Shown piece by piece: positions 44,482 through 55,854 of a DNA stretch of 64,000 nucleotides (positions are counted from its first letter, which is position 1; each line of letters opens with the position of its first letter). Location of the stretch: contig CM038046.1 of the NCBI GenBank assembly GCA_021397845.1, positions 7,153,501-7,217,500 of the forward strand, written 5' to 3'. The position numbers were made by a program, and so were the translations under genes. Under the pieces are notes generated by a model. It saw nothing but the letters and a program-made list of their open reading frames with translations, was not told the DNA's origin and made no database searches. This stretch comes from Areca catechu (taxonomy: Eukaryota; Streptophyta; Magnoliopsida; Arecales; Arecaceae).

Positions 44482-44680
44482 GGGTCAGCCGTTCCTTTGG
44501 CAGGAGAAGTCCGTTCGGCCCTGCCCAAGTCGGCCTCCTGGTGGGTCAGCCACTTAGGAAAGAGACCGTAGGGACCTCTTTAAGAGCCGGGGGTCAGACC
44601 TCTCTTCCCATGGAGCTCTCGGACCCCTACTTCAGGGGTCAGCCGGCTGGATGCCTGGGGCCGGTCCAACCCAGGGTCAG
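44482..44680 (+). repeat. Cluster of GGGTCAGCC words
   Basis: GGGTCAGCC or GGGTCAGAC occurs about five times (near 44482, 44543, 44591, 44636, 44674), and GGCTCTTTAAG/CTCTTTAAGAGCC occurs at both 44464 and 44577. Such clustered short repeats are seen in subterminal regions of CACTA-type transposons, but no CACTA terminus is visible. Confidence 0.4.
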
Positions 44681-44847
44681 CCGGATAGGTACAACAGGCC
44701 TCAATTCCGAAAATTGTCACAGTCAATGATGCAGAATCAAGTAAAAAAAGGTTGTAACAATCTGTACCTTTAATCATTCTTAGACTTATAATTGTTCATA
44801 TATTGATCTAAGAAAACACGCCATAGAGATATAACGTTGTTTGTTGT

Positions 44848-45204
44848 CTAATTTCCATTTGAATAATTATAAGTGTTGTTGTAGATTCCGGCTCGAGGTT
44901 GAAAAAGGTATTGACTGGCAAGAGTCATCGTTAGAATGACTTGCACAATAAAGTCCCCAACCAGAATTGGCTTCGATGAAGACTTTCCAATATTCAAGTT
45001 AGAGATATGGAATAGATAGAAAGCAATGAGCATTGAAAGAAGTTGCTTACTAGCGATCCTCAGGACCTTGATTATTTGTAAAAGAGGGTCAAGCAAAATG
45101 AGCAACTCAAAAAGTATCGGGTCATGATCGTACCATTGTAGTGATCGTATTGATTTGCTCGCGTCGATGGTATAGATCGCTATCACAAGCGATACCATCA
45201 ACAT
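44848..45204 (-). CDS. Hypothetical 118-codon ORF, hydrophobic
   Basis: Starts MLMVSLVIAIYTIDASKS, unusually long for this AT-rich stretch, with Leu/Ile-rich segments that could be membrane helices. No family recognised, no introns or promoter seen. It may well be chance or a fragment of an old element. Confidence 0.15.
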   Translation of the reverse strand: MLMVSLVIAIYTIDASKSIRSLQWYDHDPILFELLILLDPLLQIIKVLRIASKQLLSMLIAFYLFHISNLNIGKSSSKPILVGDFIVQVILTMTLASQYLFQPRAGIYNNTYNYSNGN

Positions 45205-45518
45205 GGGGCAACTATTCCTAAGATTTGGATAATTAGCTATTTAAAATCTTCAAGATGAACCATGTGAAAAGATACATGTTGAAGGACCGTACCTGATAAC
45301 AGCCAAGTAAGGTTGCTTTAGCATTAGGCTCAGCGTGACTGTCAAGCTGATAGATGGGTCAGCAGAGAAAGCCATGGTATCTGAATACTGGATTGCGAAG
45401 ACACCTCAGTGGCAAGCTCTGGCCAATGAATAAGTCAGTGGATGGGTCGGTGGGTTAAGCGTCTATCCTTGAAGCCATGTTCCAAGAATGTATCCAAGGC
45501 ATCTGAAGCATCACTATA
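45205..45518. other. Intergenic, left flank of Copia element
   Basis: Nothing recognised before the target duplication. Confidence 0.4.
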
Positions 45519-45523
45519 ATAAT
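45519..45523. repeat. Target site duplication, left (ATAAT)
   Basis: ATAAT, repeated at 51380-51384 after the 3' LTR. Confidence 0.85.
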
Positions 45524-46326
45524 TGTTACCGTGTTTTGCTCCCAATGCCCGCAGCCACAACTGCTAGCCCAGCCCGTGACGCACGCGCGTGAACGCGCGT
45601 GGGCTCGGCTTAGTGCGTTGCGGCAGTCGTGTGGAGCTTTTCCGCGTGCATTTCGCATGGCCACTATTTCTTCCATTCGGTCCACTGCATGGCGAGTTCT
45701 CGGCCGTCCGATCGCGCGATCGGACGGCCACGGTTTGATTTGGCATTGAGGCAGTGTTTTGCATGGATTATGGCTCGATTTAAGCCATTGATTTTTTATC
45801 TGATGGCCTGTAATATTTTTGGAAGGCATTGGACTTGTTTTAGGTCTCTTTTGATGCAGTTTTCGATGGTTTTTAAAAACCATAGAGACGTCCTGCGATA
45901 CAAGAGATGTCGAAATATTTTTTTGAGATGCAACAGAGAGCTGCAGAAGGTCTAGAAAAATATTGAAGATGATCTAGAGAGTAAATAAAATATCAAAGAA
46001 TCCGCGACAGGATTTGACGAGGCTAGAGGCATGGTATTCTGTGATCTCTCCTGTTTTCTTCTTCCTTTTCGATTTATTTGTCTCTTTGTGATTAATCTGC
46101 AATTGTTATTGGGATATTTGTATTTCTTTTGTGCCCAATTTTGGGGGCAGATTATAGTGGATTGCTCTTTCCTTTGTATGGATGTAGGCAAATTTGTCGA
46201 ACCACGTTAAATCTCGCTTTCCTTCTGATTTGATATCTGCCTGTGTGATTGGTAAATTGCTAAAGTGAGTAAATAGAAATTAATTGGAAGCCTAAACCGG
46301 TTCAATCCATTGCGCGCATCCCAATA
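45524..46326 (+). repeat. 5' LTR of Copia element (803 bp)
   Basis: TGTTACCGTG to ATCCCAATA; the 3' LTR ends CCCAACA, so the terminal CA has decayed to TA here. Holds a 28-bp perfect palindrome at 45702-45729. Confidence 0.9.
45702..45729. promoter_or_regulatory. 28-bp perfect palindrome in Copia LTR
   Basis: Left half GGCCGTCCGATCGC, right half its exact reverse complement. In the 3' LTR the inner 24 bp remain a perfect palindrome (50683-50706), with one change at the outer left edge. Possible binding site or hairpin; function unknown. Confidence 0.75.
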
Positions 46327-46328
46327 AT

Positions 46329-46340
46329 TGGTATCAGAGC
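46329..46340 (+). other. Primer binding site (initiator tRNA-Met)
   Basis: TGGTATCAGAGC, complementary to the 3' end of initiator tRNA-Met, two bases after the LTR. Confidence 0.9.
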
Positions 46341-46346
46341 ACTGGG

Positions 46347-49300
46347 ATGGCATCTGACGGGCAACCAAATTCTTCTACGGCTCCTGAGGCAATTATTTTT
46401 CATTCTACTACCTCTAGGCATGAGGTGGCGATATTTGATGACACAGGTGATTTTGCACTATGGAAGGTGAGAATGAAATATCTGCTAGTCAAGGAGGGCG
46501 CATCAATAGCCCTCAAAGGTATGGATGCAATTCCTGGTGATACAGAGGCTGCAAAAAAGGAGATGAATGAGAGAGCACTTAGGACTTTGTTTTCAGGATT
46601 GAGTGATAAAGTTCTCCGTAATGTGGTGGATCTTGTTATAGCTAAAAGTGTATGGAAAAAGTTAGACACTTTGTATATGCCAAATCTCTTACAAATAGGC
46701 TATATTTGAAGGGCAACCTACACACATTCCGTATGACGGAGGGACCTCACTCAAGGATCACTTAGATGATTATAGTAAGCTCCTGCTCGATTTGGCGAAT
46801 ATTGATGTTAATGTTGATGAGAAAGACAAGGCTTTGATTCTGATTTATTCTTTGCCTAAGTTCTATGAAAATATTACTACTACCATGCTCTATGGAAGAG
46901 AGACTATAAGTCTCGATGAGGTTGAAGCCACTTTGTTATCCAATGAGCTCAGGTTAAAAGTACAGTTGGAGCATTAGGCTCCAAATCCGGCACAAGGACT
47001 TACTGTCGAGGTAGAGATGAGCAAAGAATAGGTGGACAACATAGAAACAAGTACAAGACAAGATCAAAGTCTAGGTCTAAAAGATCCGGAGTTTACCATT
47101 ATTGTAAGAAGCCAGGCCACTGGAAAAATGAGTGTAGACTTCTACAGTCCAAGAAAGAGAAGGAACAGAAAGAAAAAGGAATAATTTCAGATTCGACATC
47201 AGTTGCAATTACTTCAGCAGATCACAGTAGTGTTGCAGATGATGCAGTATTTACAGTTGCATGCAGTGTCAGTCAGGCTGATACCTGGATCGTGGACTCT
47301 GGAGCATCTTTCCACATGACATCACATAAAGAATAATTCACTTCTTTTAGATCCTGTGATGGAGGCTCTGTTCTTCTCGGGGATGACGTCATCTGTAAAG
47401 TGGAAGGAATTGGTACAGTTCAGATCAAATCTCATGCAAATACTGTGGTGACTTTAGATGATGTCAGATATGTTCCCCAATTGAAAAAAAATCTTCTCTC
47501 GGTAAATGCTCTTGATATTGCAGGTTTTGAGGGCAGATGGGATAGAGGATCTATTATAATTAGTAAAGGTGCATTGACTTTGTTAAGAGATAAATTGAAT
47601 GGCACTCTTTATTATTTGGATGGCACTACAGTGGTTGGTGAGGCTTTTTCAGCACATTCCTCTATTGTTCATTTGACACAGTTATGACATCAAAGATTGG
47701 GCCACATGTCAGATATAGGTTTATAGGAGCTGAGCAGATGTGGTCTGCTAAGAGGTCAGAAAGTTGGTGCACTTGGATTCTGTGAGCATTGCATATTTGG
47801 AAAACAACACAGAGTCAGCTTTACTTCAGGCGTGCACAAGACAACAGGTATATTGGATTATATTCATTCTAACCTATGGGGGCCTACCCCAGTTACATCC
47901 AAGGGTCGATCTAGATATTTGCTCACTTTGATTGATAACTACTCCCGCAAAGTCTGGATATATACTATCAAAAATAAAAGTGATGTATTTCACACTTTTA
48001 AAGGATGGAAGGCTATGGTTGAGAGGCAAACTGAGAGAAAGGTGAAAACCTTCCGGACTGACAATGGATTGGAATTTTGTTCTACAGAGTTTAATGACTT
48101 TTGCAAGTCAGAGGGCATTGTCAGGCATAGGACCACTATGTATACTTCTCAGCGACGGAACTCATGAATCGCACACTACTAGAAAGAGTCAGATCTATGC
48201 TATTAAGTTCTGGATTGAGTAAAGATTTCTGGGCAGAGGCTGCACATACAGCCTGCTTTATTATAAATTGATCTCCAGCATCTGCATTGAATATGAAGAC
48301 TCCGGAAGAAATGTGGACGGGTAGATTTGCAGACTATTCAGTTCTCAGAGTATTTGGGTGTTCAGCATATGCACATGTCAAAGATGGAAAGCTGAGTCCC
48401 GGGACTAAGAAATGCATATTTCTTAGATATGCATATGGGATGAAAGGCTACAGGTTCTGGTGCACAAAGCCCGGATCCCAGGGTTTTCTAGTCAGCAAGG
48501 ATGTGACTTTTGATGAGTCAGCCACTCCTTCACGGCAGCTACAGCTAAGTTCTTCACCGGGAGATCAGGTTCAGGATCAGCAGGATAGGACTGTTGTTGA
48601 TATTAATCAGACTGTTAGATCACAGCAGTTGCAGCCTACAGGTGATATTCAGAATGAACAGCATCAGTATACAGATCCAGAGTTACAGACTCAGGAGGAG
48701 GTTATTGTACATGGTCAAGTTCAAGATGATAGTATTGCCACTCGAAGAACTAGGCGACATATCAGAGCATCTCAAAGGTATGGTTTTGAGGATTCTGCTT
48801 GTGCTGAGTTAGTATATTATGTTCTGAATATTGCAGACACTATAGATGATGAGCCGACCACATTTTAAGAAGCAATTGATAGTTCACAGGCTGAGCAATG
48901 GACCATGGCTATGGTAGAAGAGCTTCAATCTTTGGAAAAGAATCAGACTTGGGAATTAGTCAGATTACCAAAGGGCAAGAAAAAAATTGGCTGCAAATGG
49001 ATCTTCAAGAAGAAGCAATGAGCTACTCCTCAGGATTTGAAACATAAGGCAAGGTTGGTGGCTAAGGGTTACAGTCAAAGAGAGGGTATTGATTATAAGG
49101 AGGTATTTTCTTCTATGGTTAAACACTCTTCTATTCGTGTGTTCCTTGCTTTAGTTGCTTCTCAGAATTTGGAGTTAGAACAGCTAGATGTCAAGATAGC
49201 TTTTCTACATGGTGATTTGGAGGAGCAGATTTATATGCAACAGCCACCTGATTTTGAGTCTCCAGATAAAAAAGATCATGTATGTTTGTTTAAAAGGTCT

Positions 49301-50410
49301 TTGTATGGTTTGAAGCAGTCTCCAAGACAATGGTACCACAAATTTGATAGGTTTATGATCGACCATGACTTCAAAAGATCTCCATATGATAGTTGCGTGT
49401 ATCATCAGCAGCTTTCAAACGGGTCCTTTTGTTACTTATTATTATATGTGGATGACATGATGATTGCAGCCAGGAATATGTCAGTCATTTAGAAGCTGAA
49501 AGCTGAGCTTAGTACTGCATTTGAGATGAAGGACCTTGGACCGGCAAAGATGATACTTGGGATGAAGATCATTCGTGACAGGCAATTATGTAGACTATTT
49601 GTTACTCAGCATGATTATATTGAGAAAGTCTTGGACTGATATGGTATGTCTACAGCTAAGCCAGTCACTACTCTTTTTGCCAGTCATTTTCGGTTATCTG
49701 CCAGGGATTCTCCTCAGACTGAGGATGAGGAGAAGTATATGTCTAAAGTGCCTTATGCGAGTGCAGTTGGCAGTATCATGTATGCAATGGTCTGCACTTG
49801 TCCTGATATTTCACAAGCAGTTAGTGCAGTGAGCAGATATATGGACAAGCCTGGAAAAGCTCACTGGTCAGCTGTGAAATGGATTCTTATATACTTAAAA
49901 GGCACTTCTGATTTGGGATTGGTATTCTTCGGACAAAGTGGTTGCATTGTTACAGGATTTTGTGATTCAGATTATGCTTGTGACTTGGATAGGAGGAGGT
50001 CATTGACCAGATATGTATTTACTCTCTCTGGTTGTGCAATTAGTTGGAAGGCTACTTTGCAATCTACAGTTGCTTTGTCTACTACAGAGGCAAAGTATAT
50101 AGCATTGACAAAGGCAGCAAAGGAAGCTATCTGGCTAAGAGGGTCAGAACAAGATTTGGGTTTTAAGTAGAATTGTTTGGTTATTCACTGTGACAGTCAG
50201 AGTACTTTACATCTTGTCAGAGATCAGATGTATCATGAACGCACTAAGCATGTGGATGTCAGGTATCACTTTATCAGAGATTTGGTAGAGGATGGTGATA
50301 TTCAACTTTAAAAAATTAGCACTGCTATTAATCCAGCTGATATGCTCACTAAACCAATTCCAGTGGTCAAGTTCAGGATATTCCTGAACTTGATTGGTTT
50401 GAGCACTTTG
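46347..50410 (+). pseudogene. Copia gag-pol polyprotein, broken
   Basis: gag: MASDGQPNSS start, FALWKVRMKYLLVKEG; frame lost near 46700. Knuckle: YHYCKKPGHWKNEC at about 47093-47134, with the first Cys replaced by Tyr. Protease: WIVDSGASFHMTS (47288). Integrase: HSNLWGP, where the first catalytic Asp is Asn, then TDNGLEF; frame change at about 48150 before the Glu region, which continues at about 48160-48280. Reverse transcriptase: ARLVAKGYSQREGIDY (49049), LDVKIAFLHGDLEEQIYM, YVDD at about 49446-49457. RNase H: GFCDSDYACDLD, STTEAKYIAL, then HCDSQS and NPADMLTKP to about 50410. Stops at 46707, 46975, 47335, 47685, 48866, 49490 and 50168. Not functional. Confidence 0.9.
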
Positions 50411-50490
50411 TGATGCCCCTTCGGGGCTTGTGATGAGGAGGAGGCTTTACAATCCATATTTGATAGAGGCATTTTTTTTTTTTTGGTCTC

Positions 50491-50501
50491 AAGGAGGAGG
50501 A
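50491..50501 (+). other. Polypurine tract of Copia element
   Basis: AAGGAGGAGGA just before the TG of the 3' LTR, preceded by a T-run at 50472-50484. Confidence 0.75.
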
Positions 50502-50502
50502 T

Positions 50503-51379
50503 TGTTACCGTGTTTTGCTCCCAACGCCCGCAGCCATAACCACTAGCCAAGCCCGTGACGCACGCGCGCGAACGCACGTGGGCTCAGCCCAACGAGTTGC
50601 GGCAGTCGCGCGGAGCTTTTCTACGCGCGTTTCTTGCGGCCACTATTTCTTCCGTTCGGTCCACTGCATGGCGAGTTCTCGACCGTCCGATCGCGCGATC
50701 GGACGGCCACGGTTTGATCTGGCATTGAGGCAGTGTTTTGCACGGATTGTGGCTCGATTTGAGCAATTGATTTTTTATCTGATGGCCTGTTTTGCACGGA
50801 TTGTGGCTCGATTTGAGCAATTGATTTTTTATCTGATGGCCTAGGATATTTTTAGAAGGCCTAGGATATTTTTAGAAGGCATTGGACTTGTTTTAGATCT
50901 CTTTTGATGCAGTTTCCGATGGTTTTTTAAATTCATAAAGATGTCCTGCGATACAAGAGACGCCGAAATAATTTTCTGAGATGCAATAGAGAGCTGCAGA
51001 AGGTCCAGAAAAATATTGAAGACGATCCATAGAACAAATAAAATATCAGAGAATCCGCGACGGGATTTGACGAGGCTAGAGGCCTGGTATTCTGTGATCT
51101 CTCCTGTTTTCTTCTTCCCTTTCGATTTGTTTGCCTCTTTGTGATTAATCTATAATTGTTATTGGGATATTTGTATTTCTTTTGTGCCCAATTTTGAGGG
51201 CAGATTATAGTGGATTGCTCCTTCCTCTGGGTAGATATAGACAAATTTACCGAACCACGTTAAATCTCGCTTTCCTTCTGATTTGATATCTGCCTGTGTG
51301 ATTGGTAAATTGTTAGAGTGAGTAAACAGGAATTAATTGAAAGTCTAAACTGATTTAATCCGCTGCGCGTATCCCAACA
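50503..51379 (+). repeat. 3' LTR of Copia element (877 bp), with internal duplications
   Basis: About 74 bp longer than the 5' LTR. The extra length is explained by a roughly 54-bp tandem duplication (TTTTGCACGGATTGTGGCTC... at about 50733 and 50788) and a 20-bp one (CCTAGGATATTTTTAGAAGG at about 50841 and 50861). Confidence 0.9.
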
Positions 51380-51384
51380 ATAAT
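51380..51384. repeat. Target site duplication, right (ATAAT)
   Basis: Matches 45519-45523. Confidence 0.85.
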
Positions 51385-53954
51385 AAGCTACTTGAGTGAG
51401 CACTATTTGTTGATGTTCTAAGTCAACTAAACTGGTTATGCTTTCTTTAATCAGCTGCTAAACGTTAATAGAGAATTGTTTGACTAGAGTCGAAGTATTC
51501 GCTTTAAGTCGTTAGTGGGGGAGTAATAGGAAAACAGTTGGAATTGATAAGAAGGCATAAAGAATAGGACGCAAACGCCCAAAGCTTATTTGGATGATTC
51601 CATTTACTCATGGTTCCGCTTTAGAATCAGGCGGGGGGGGGGGGGGGGGGGGGGGGGGTGATGTTAATTAATACTATCCACACAGATGAGGTTTCATTAT
51701 TCTAGTTGCTCTCATGATAAATCTTTAAAAATACGTGGTTATGCAAAATTTCAAAGCTTGCCAAGCTAGTATTTGGCTCACTAATGTAGGCAACAAATAT
51801 ATGTTTCATCTAAATTTGACTCCGACCTATGTAACCCATCATGCCTGGCATGATGGCCTGCCATGGCCGGTTGCTTGTTTTGATATGTTCGTTGCATTCG
51901 TATTTCAAATGGTCTGGATTGTTCATTCAGTACTCATCTTGCTTTTGGACGTCAAAATTTGGTTAACAGAATTCCAGGATGCTGTTGAGCTACATAGTTT
52001 CATTCATTTTTAAAATTGAGATATGTTTTCTAAAAGAAATATATATTCAAAAGCTTGATAAATTTGGAACTCCTTGGCATCGTCCTTCAAATTTTTTGAG
52101 TGATAAAATGACATAAAAATTCAGACATATTATTGAGAAAAATTGAATCAACAAATGCAAAAGCTCCATAAAAAATTATGACTTATTATACTATGTGATC
52201 ATCAAGAGTGATAATAATGATGATGTTTTTCATGTTTTTTTTTGAGAAAAATAATTCAAAATGGTAGCCATATCAGTTATTTCTAGTTGTGCACATTTAT
52301 TTATGAAATTTCTACATAAACATTTAAGGTCAATGTGACTGTACATTGCTATGCGATGAAACCACGTGACAAAGCTGAAAATATTGAAAAAATCTAAAAT
52401 TTTCTTCACCAATCAATTAATTATTTGATCGTTTTACTTTTAATTATTTGACTGTTTTTACTTTTAATTATTTGATCATTGAAGTTTTAATGATTTGGCC
52501 ATTAGAGTTTTTAATGATTTGATTGTTATAATTTTAATTATTTAACCATTATGCTTTAAATTATTAGACTTTTAATTTTCTAACTATTAGACTCCTAATT
52601 AGGCTTTAATAGGTCAATAAAAATTCAAATGGTCAGATTTTTTATTGCTATAAAAAGATCATCTTGGAGGCCTAAATAGATAGATTTTTTGTTTTATATT
52701 TTCATACTCTCTTCTCTCTTTCTCTAGTATTTTCTGATCCAAATCTTTATTATTTCAAAGTTATTTTATTGGGTACCGAAAGAGTCTCCATCAACCTCTT
52801 TCATGATCGTGCTCATAGAGAAGGAATCCTGATCATATCTTGGAATAGTATTTTGATAATTTCCACACGAGAAATTGAAATATGCCTTATGACAGTGTCT
52901 TACATGCTTCCAGGTTTGATTTTAGTTCTTCAATTTTCTATAAGTATTTTACCGTTTTTCTATAATTAAATATTTTATTAGCTTTCTTTAATCATATCTA
53001 TAATTTTTAAAGTCCTGTTCTAACAAACTAAGGCATATCTCCATGAATTGTGATTAAAGAAACTAATATAATGTTAATCCATGATGATACTCAGTAGTTA
53101 TTTCGTACCGTATCGAACCATATACCAACACTATAATAAGATGATACTAGCATAGGATCGAGTACCAAAATAGTGAATGTTGGTATATATTTTGTCCAAC
53201 AAACTTAAACAATGGCTATTCACAAGGCCAACATTTTTATAAAACTATCCACTTCTAGTTATATATTAACCAGCAGTGCTTCACATTTGTATATCTACTT
53301 ATAAAATTGAATTCAATATTTTATAATATTTATTTGTTGTATAGTTTCTTGCATCTGTATTCATATTTCAAATACCAGAGATTTGTGAAATGCATGTTTG
53401 TGTTGATCCATTCTCCTATCATTACCTAAGTAGTTATGCAGACATGGGAACTAAACAACTAATGTAGTTTGTACTCAAATTTTAATTCTAGATATGGTTA
53501 CTAGAGTAGAACTCCCTCACCAGGGTTGATTCCTTACAGATTCATAAAAAATTATGGTATAACTAGTATTTACAAAATCGTGACAAACATTCCATTATTT
53601 GAGCTCTAAAAGAACTTATTGACATCTAATTTTAGTGCATAAATTCATTTTCTGGCCACCAGTCAATTGTGCATTGAGATTTTGACCTCTTAAATAGGTT
53701 TCTTTTAAATATTTAACCAATGCTCATTAACTACTCCCACCGTGCATGACCTTGTAGCACCATTGCCACCGCTTTACAATTGATAAACCAAAAGAGGCCT
53801 AGATTGAATCCCTCAACTCTCTATCGAAGTGCTTAAGGTTAGAAGTTAACCACCTATACCTAAGGAGCCTAAGATCTGGAAGAAAATTGAAAGCTTTATA
53901 AGTAAACCAACTATTAGCTCATTGCAAGCATATGAAATTTTATAAATACATCAC
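51385..53954. other. AT-rich intergenic DNA with small repeats
   Basis: No gene. Contains a run of 26 G at 51633-51658; a decayed short-period repeat at about 52415-52610 (TTTAATTATTTGACTGTT and variants); and at 53105-53190 a fragment related to the repeat at 27640-27800. Confidence 0.55.
51633..51658 (+). repeat. Poly(G) run, 26 bases
   Basis: Uninterrupted G run in otherwise AT-rich DNA. Length may be uncertain because such runs are error-prone in sequencing. Confidence 0.8.
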
Positions 53955-55500
53955 TGTTGCTCAGGTGGCTTCTTAAGAGGGGGATGAATTAGGATTAGAA
54001 AACTTTATCAAGTATATGCAATTTAAAATCCTTTTGGTGTTGTGATGCAATATGCAATGCAGAAGCAAATAAATAAATGCAATAAGGTAAAGTAAATACA
54101 ATCACAAACACAAGAAATTTAGAGTGGTTCGGAACAATCGGCTTCTACATCCACTGACCAAGCACCATTCGGGATTTCCACTATATCTCCCAACCGGAAT
54201 ACAGTCGGGTTATTTTAACAGGCTCACAATCCAAATCTATACACTTTGATTTTACCAGGATTACCAAAGAAAACCCTACACCCTTTGGTTTTAACCAAGA
54301 TCACCAAAGAAACCCTAATCTTAGTTTTACACCGGGATCACCAAAAACCCAAATTAGGTTTTTACAAGGTTCACCTAAAAACCTTTATCCCTCTCTTAAG
54401 ACACAGTTCTTTACTGTTCTTAGAGAGTAAAACAAGATATATCAAAATGTAAAGCAACTATACAACAAATCGAGTTTGTTTAAATGTTACCGATGAAGAT
54501 CAAAGTGAAACCTAGCCTTGAATAATCTTCTAATGCTCTTCAAGCTGCTTCTTTACTTCTTCAAAGGTTGGATTCAATGATGAAGAAAAGTTTGTGGAGC
54601 TTTGAATCCTATCTTGAATGCTCTTGAAGTTGGTTGGTGAAAGACTTGAAGACTTTTCAACTTCCCAAGATAAATCAATGAACAATCCCTCAAAAAATTG
54701 TTTAATACATCAAAAATACTCCCTTTATAGTCTTCCATCAAAATAGCTGTTGTAGGGCCTAGGAAATTGAAAAAGAGCTGTTGGAGGGCTTTTTGAGTTC
54801 AAAAATAATATTCTGTAACTAGCCGTTAGATTGCAAAAAAATTATCACTCGAGTCGGCTCGAGGTCCATGAGTCGGCTCGAAGTCTCAGACAGTCCAAAC
54901 AAAAATTCTGTACAAGTCGGCTCTTCAAGCTTGAGTCGACTCGAACCCTCAATCAGCATAAATTCAAATTTTTCTTGAGTCGGTTCTTCAAGGCTGAGTC
55001 GGCTCGAAGTCATAATCACCAACAAACCTAACTCTGGACGAGTTGGTTCTTCTGGGCTTGAGTTGGCTCGAGGTCTCAGTATTCAGAAACATTGATTCTT
55101 CATTGAGTCGGCTCTTGGGGCTAAAACTCTAAAAAAATTTTGTGCCGTGCCAAAATGAGTCGGCCCTTGATTCATGAGTCGGCTCTTACAAAAAACTTCT
55201 TTTAAAGCTTCAAACTTCTCCAAAGTTCTTCAAAACATGAATTCAACAAGAACTAATCTACTCACTCTTATTTTTATACTTTTATAGCCCTTTTACAAGA
55301 TTACATAGTTGAGAAATTAGGGCTTTTACAATTTGAAGTGCATAAGAGTCTATATTGTTGGAATACCTTTTAACCAATTTGAAAACCAACCAAAGTAAAG
55401 ATAAACATTTTCCTGCAAAACTTCTCAAGTAATTGAAAGAATTAGTAAAGTATACTTGCTCCAATATTTGTGATCATCGAAATTATTCCAGGGATCAACA
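53955..55500 (-). mobile_element. Solo LTR of Sirevirus-like family, reverse orientation
   Basis: Read on the minus strand it opens TGTTGATCCCTGGAATAATT and ends CCACCTGAGCAACA, matching the ends of the LTRs at 55855 and 62210. It shares their GAGCCGACTCGA words and the GGTTTTTA-GGTGA(A/T)CC type 3' half. The flanks ATCAC and ATTAC are a 5-bp duplication with one change. No internal region follows, so this is a solo LTR left by recombination. At about 1.55 kb it is longer than the other two copies. Confidence 0.75.
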
Positions 55501-55849
55501 ATTACCAATGAATCTGTCACTTTTTGCAAGCATGTTATATCACACATCTGAATCCCTCAAGAAGATTTTAGAGCATACTTTCTCAGTGACATAATATTGG
55601 CTTGCTGTATTTTCCTAGCATGTTCTTTAAGCCCCTTCATCTAGGACTCTACAGACATGAACATGATGAGAGTCCTCCAATTTGTGTAGATCACCGATCT
55701 TTGCCTTTTTCAAATACTAGAATATGATTCTAAAGCACTGTTCCTAGGTACTATGATGTTTTCTTCTAGTTACCTTCTTATGATGCTATATTAAGTATTT
55801 TCCTAAGCAAGCATGTTAAACCTAACCTTGAAAAGTAGCTTCCAATGAA
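55501..55849. other. Spacer between two related LTRs
   Basis: No gene or repeat recognised. It separates the reverse solo LTR from the forward element of the same family. Confidence 0.4.
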
Positions 55850-55854
55850 AGTAG
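55850..55854. repeat. Target site duplication, left (AGTAG)
   Basis: Repeated at 63374-63378. Same five bases as the target of the Gypsy element at 31702. Confidence 0.8.

Larger units (their letters stand above)
45524..51379 (+). mobile_element. Ty1/Copia LTR retrotransposon (Tork-like), inactivated
   Basis: 5' LTR, tRNA-Met primer site, gag, protease, integrase, reverse transcriptase and RNase H in the Copia order, polypurine tract, 3' LTR and ATAAT target duplication are all present. The polyprotein is interrupted by stops and frame changes. LTR identity over the first 230 bp is roughly 90 percent by eye, so this is an old copy. The Tork lineage is suggested by overall motif wording (FALWKVRMKYLL in gag, EEMWTG after integrase) and is tentative. 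Confidence 0.92.

Noticed and set aside
54819..55031. Ser/Arg/Leu-rich frames in the reverse solo LTR
   Set aside because: They follow the GAGTCGGCTC repeat words and are LTR sequence.
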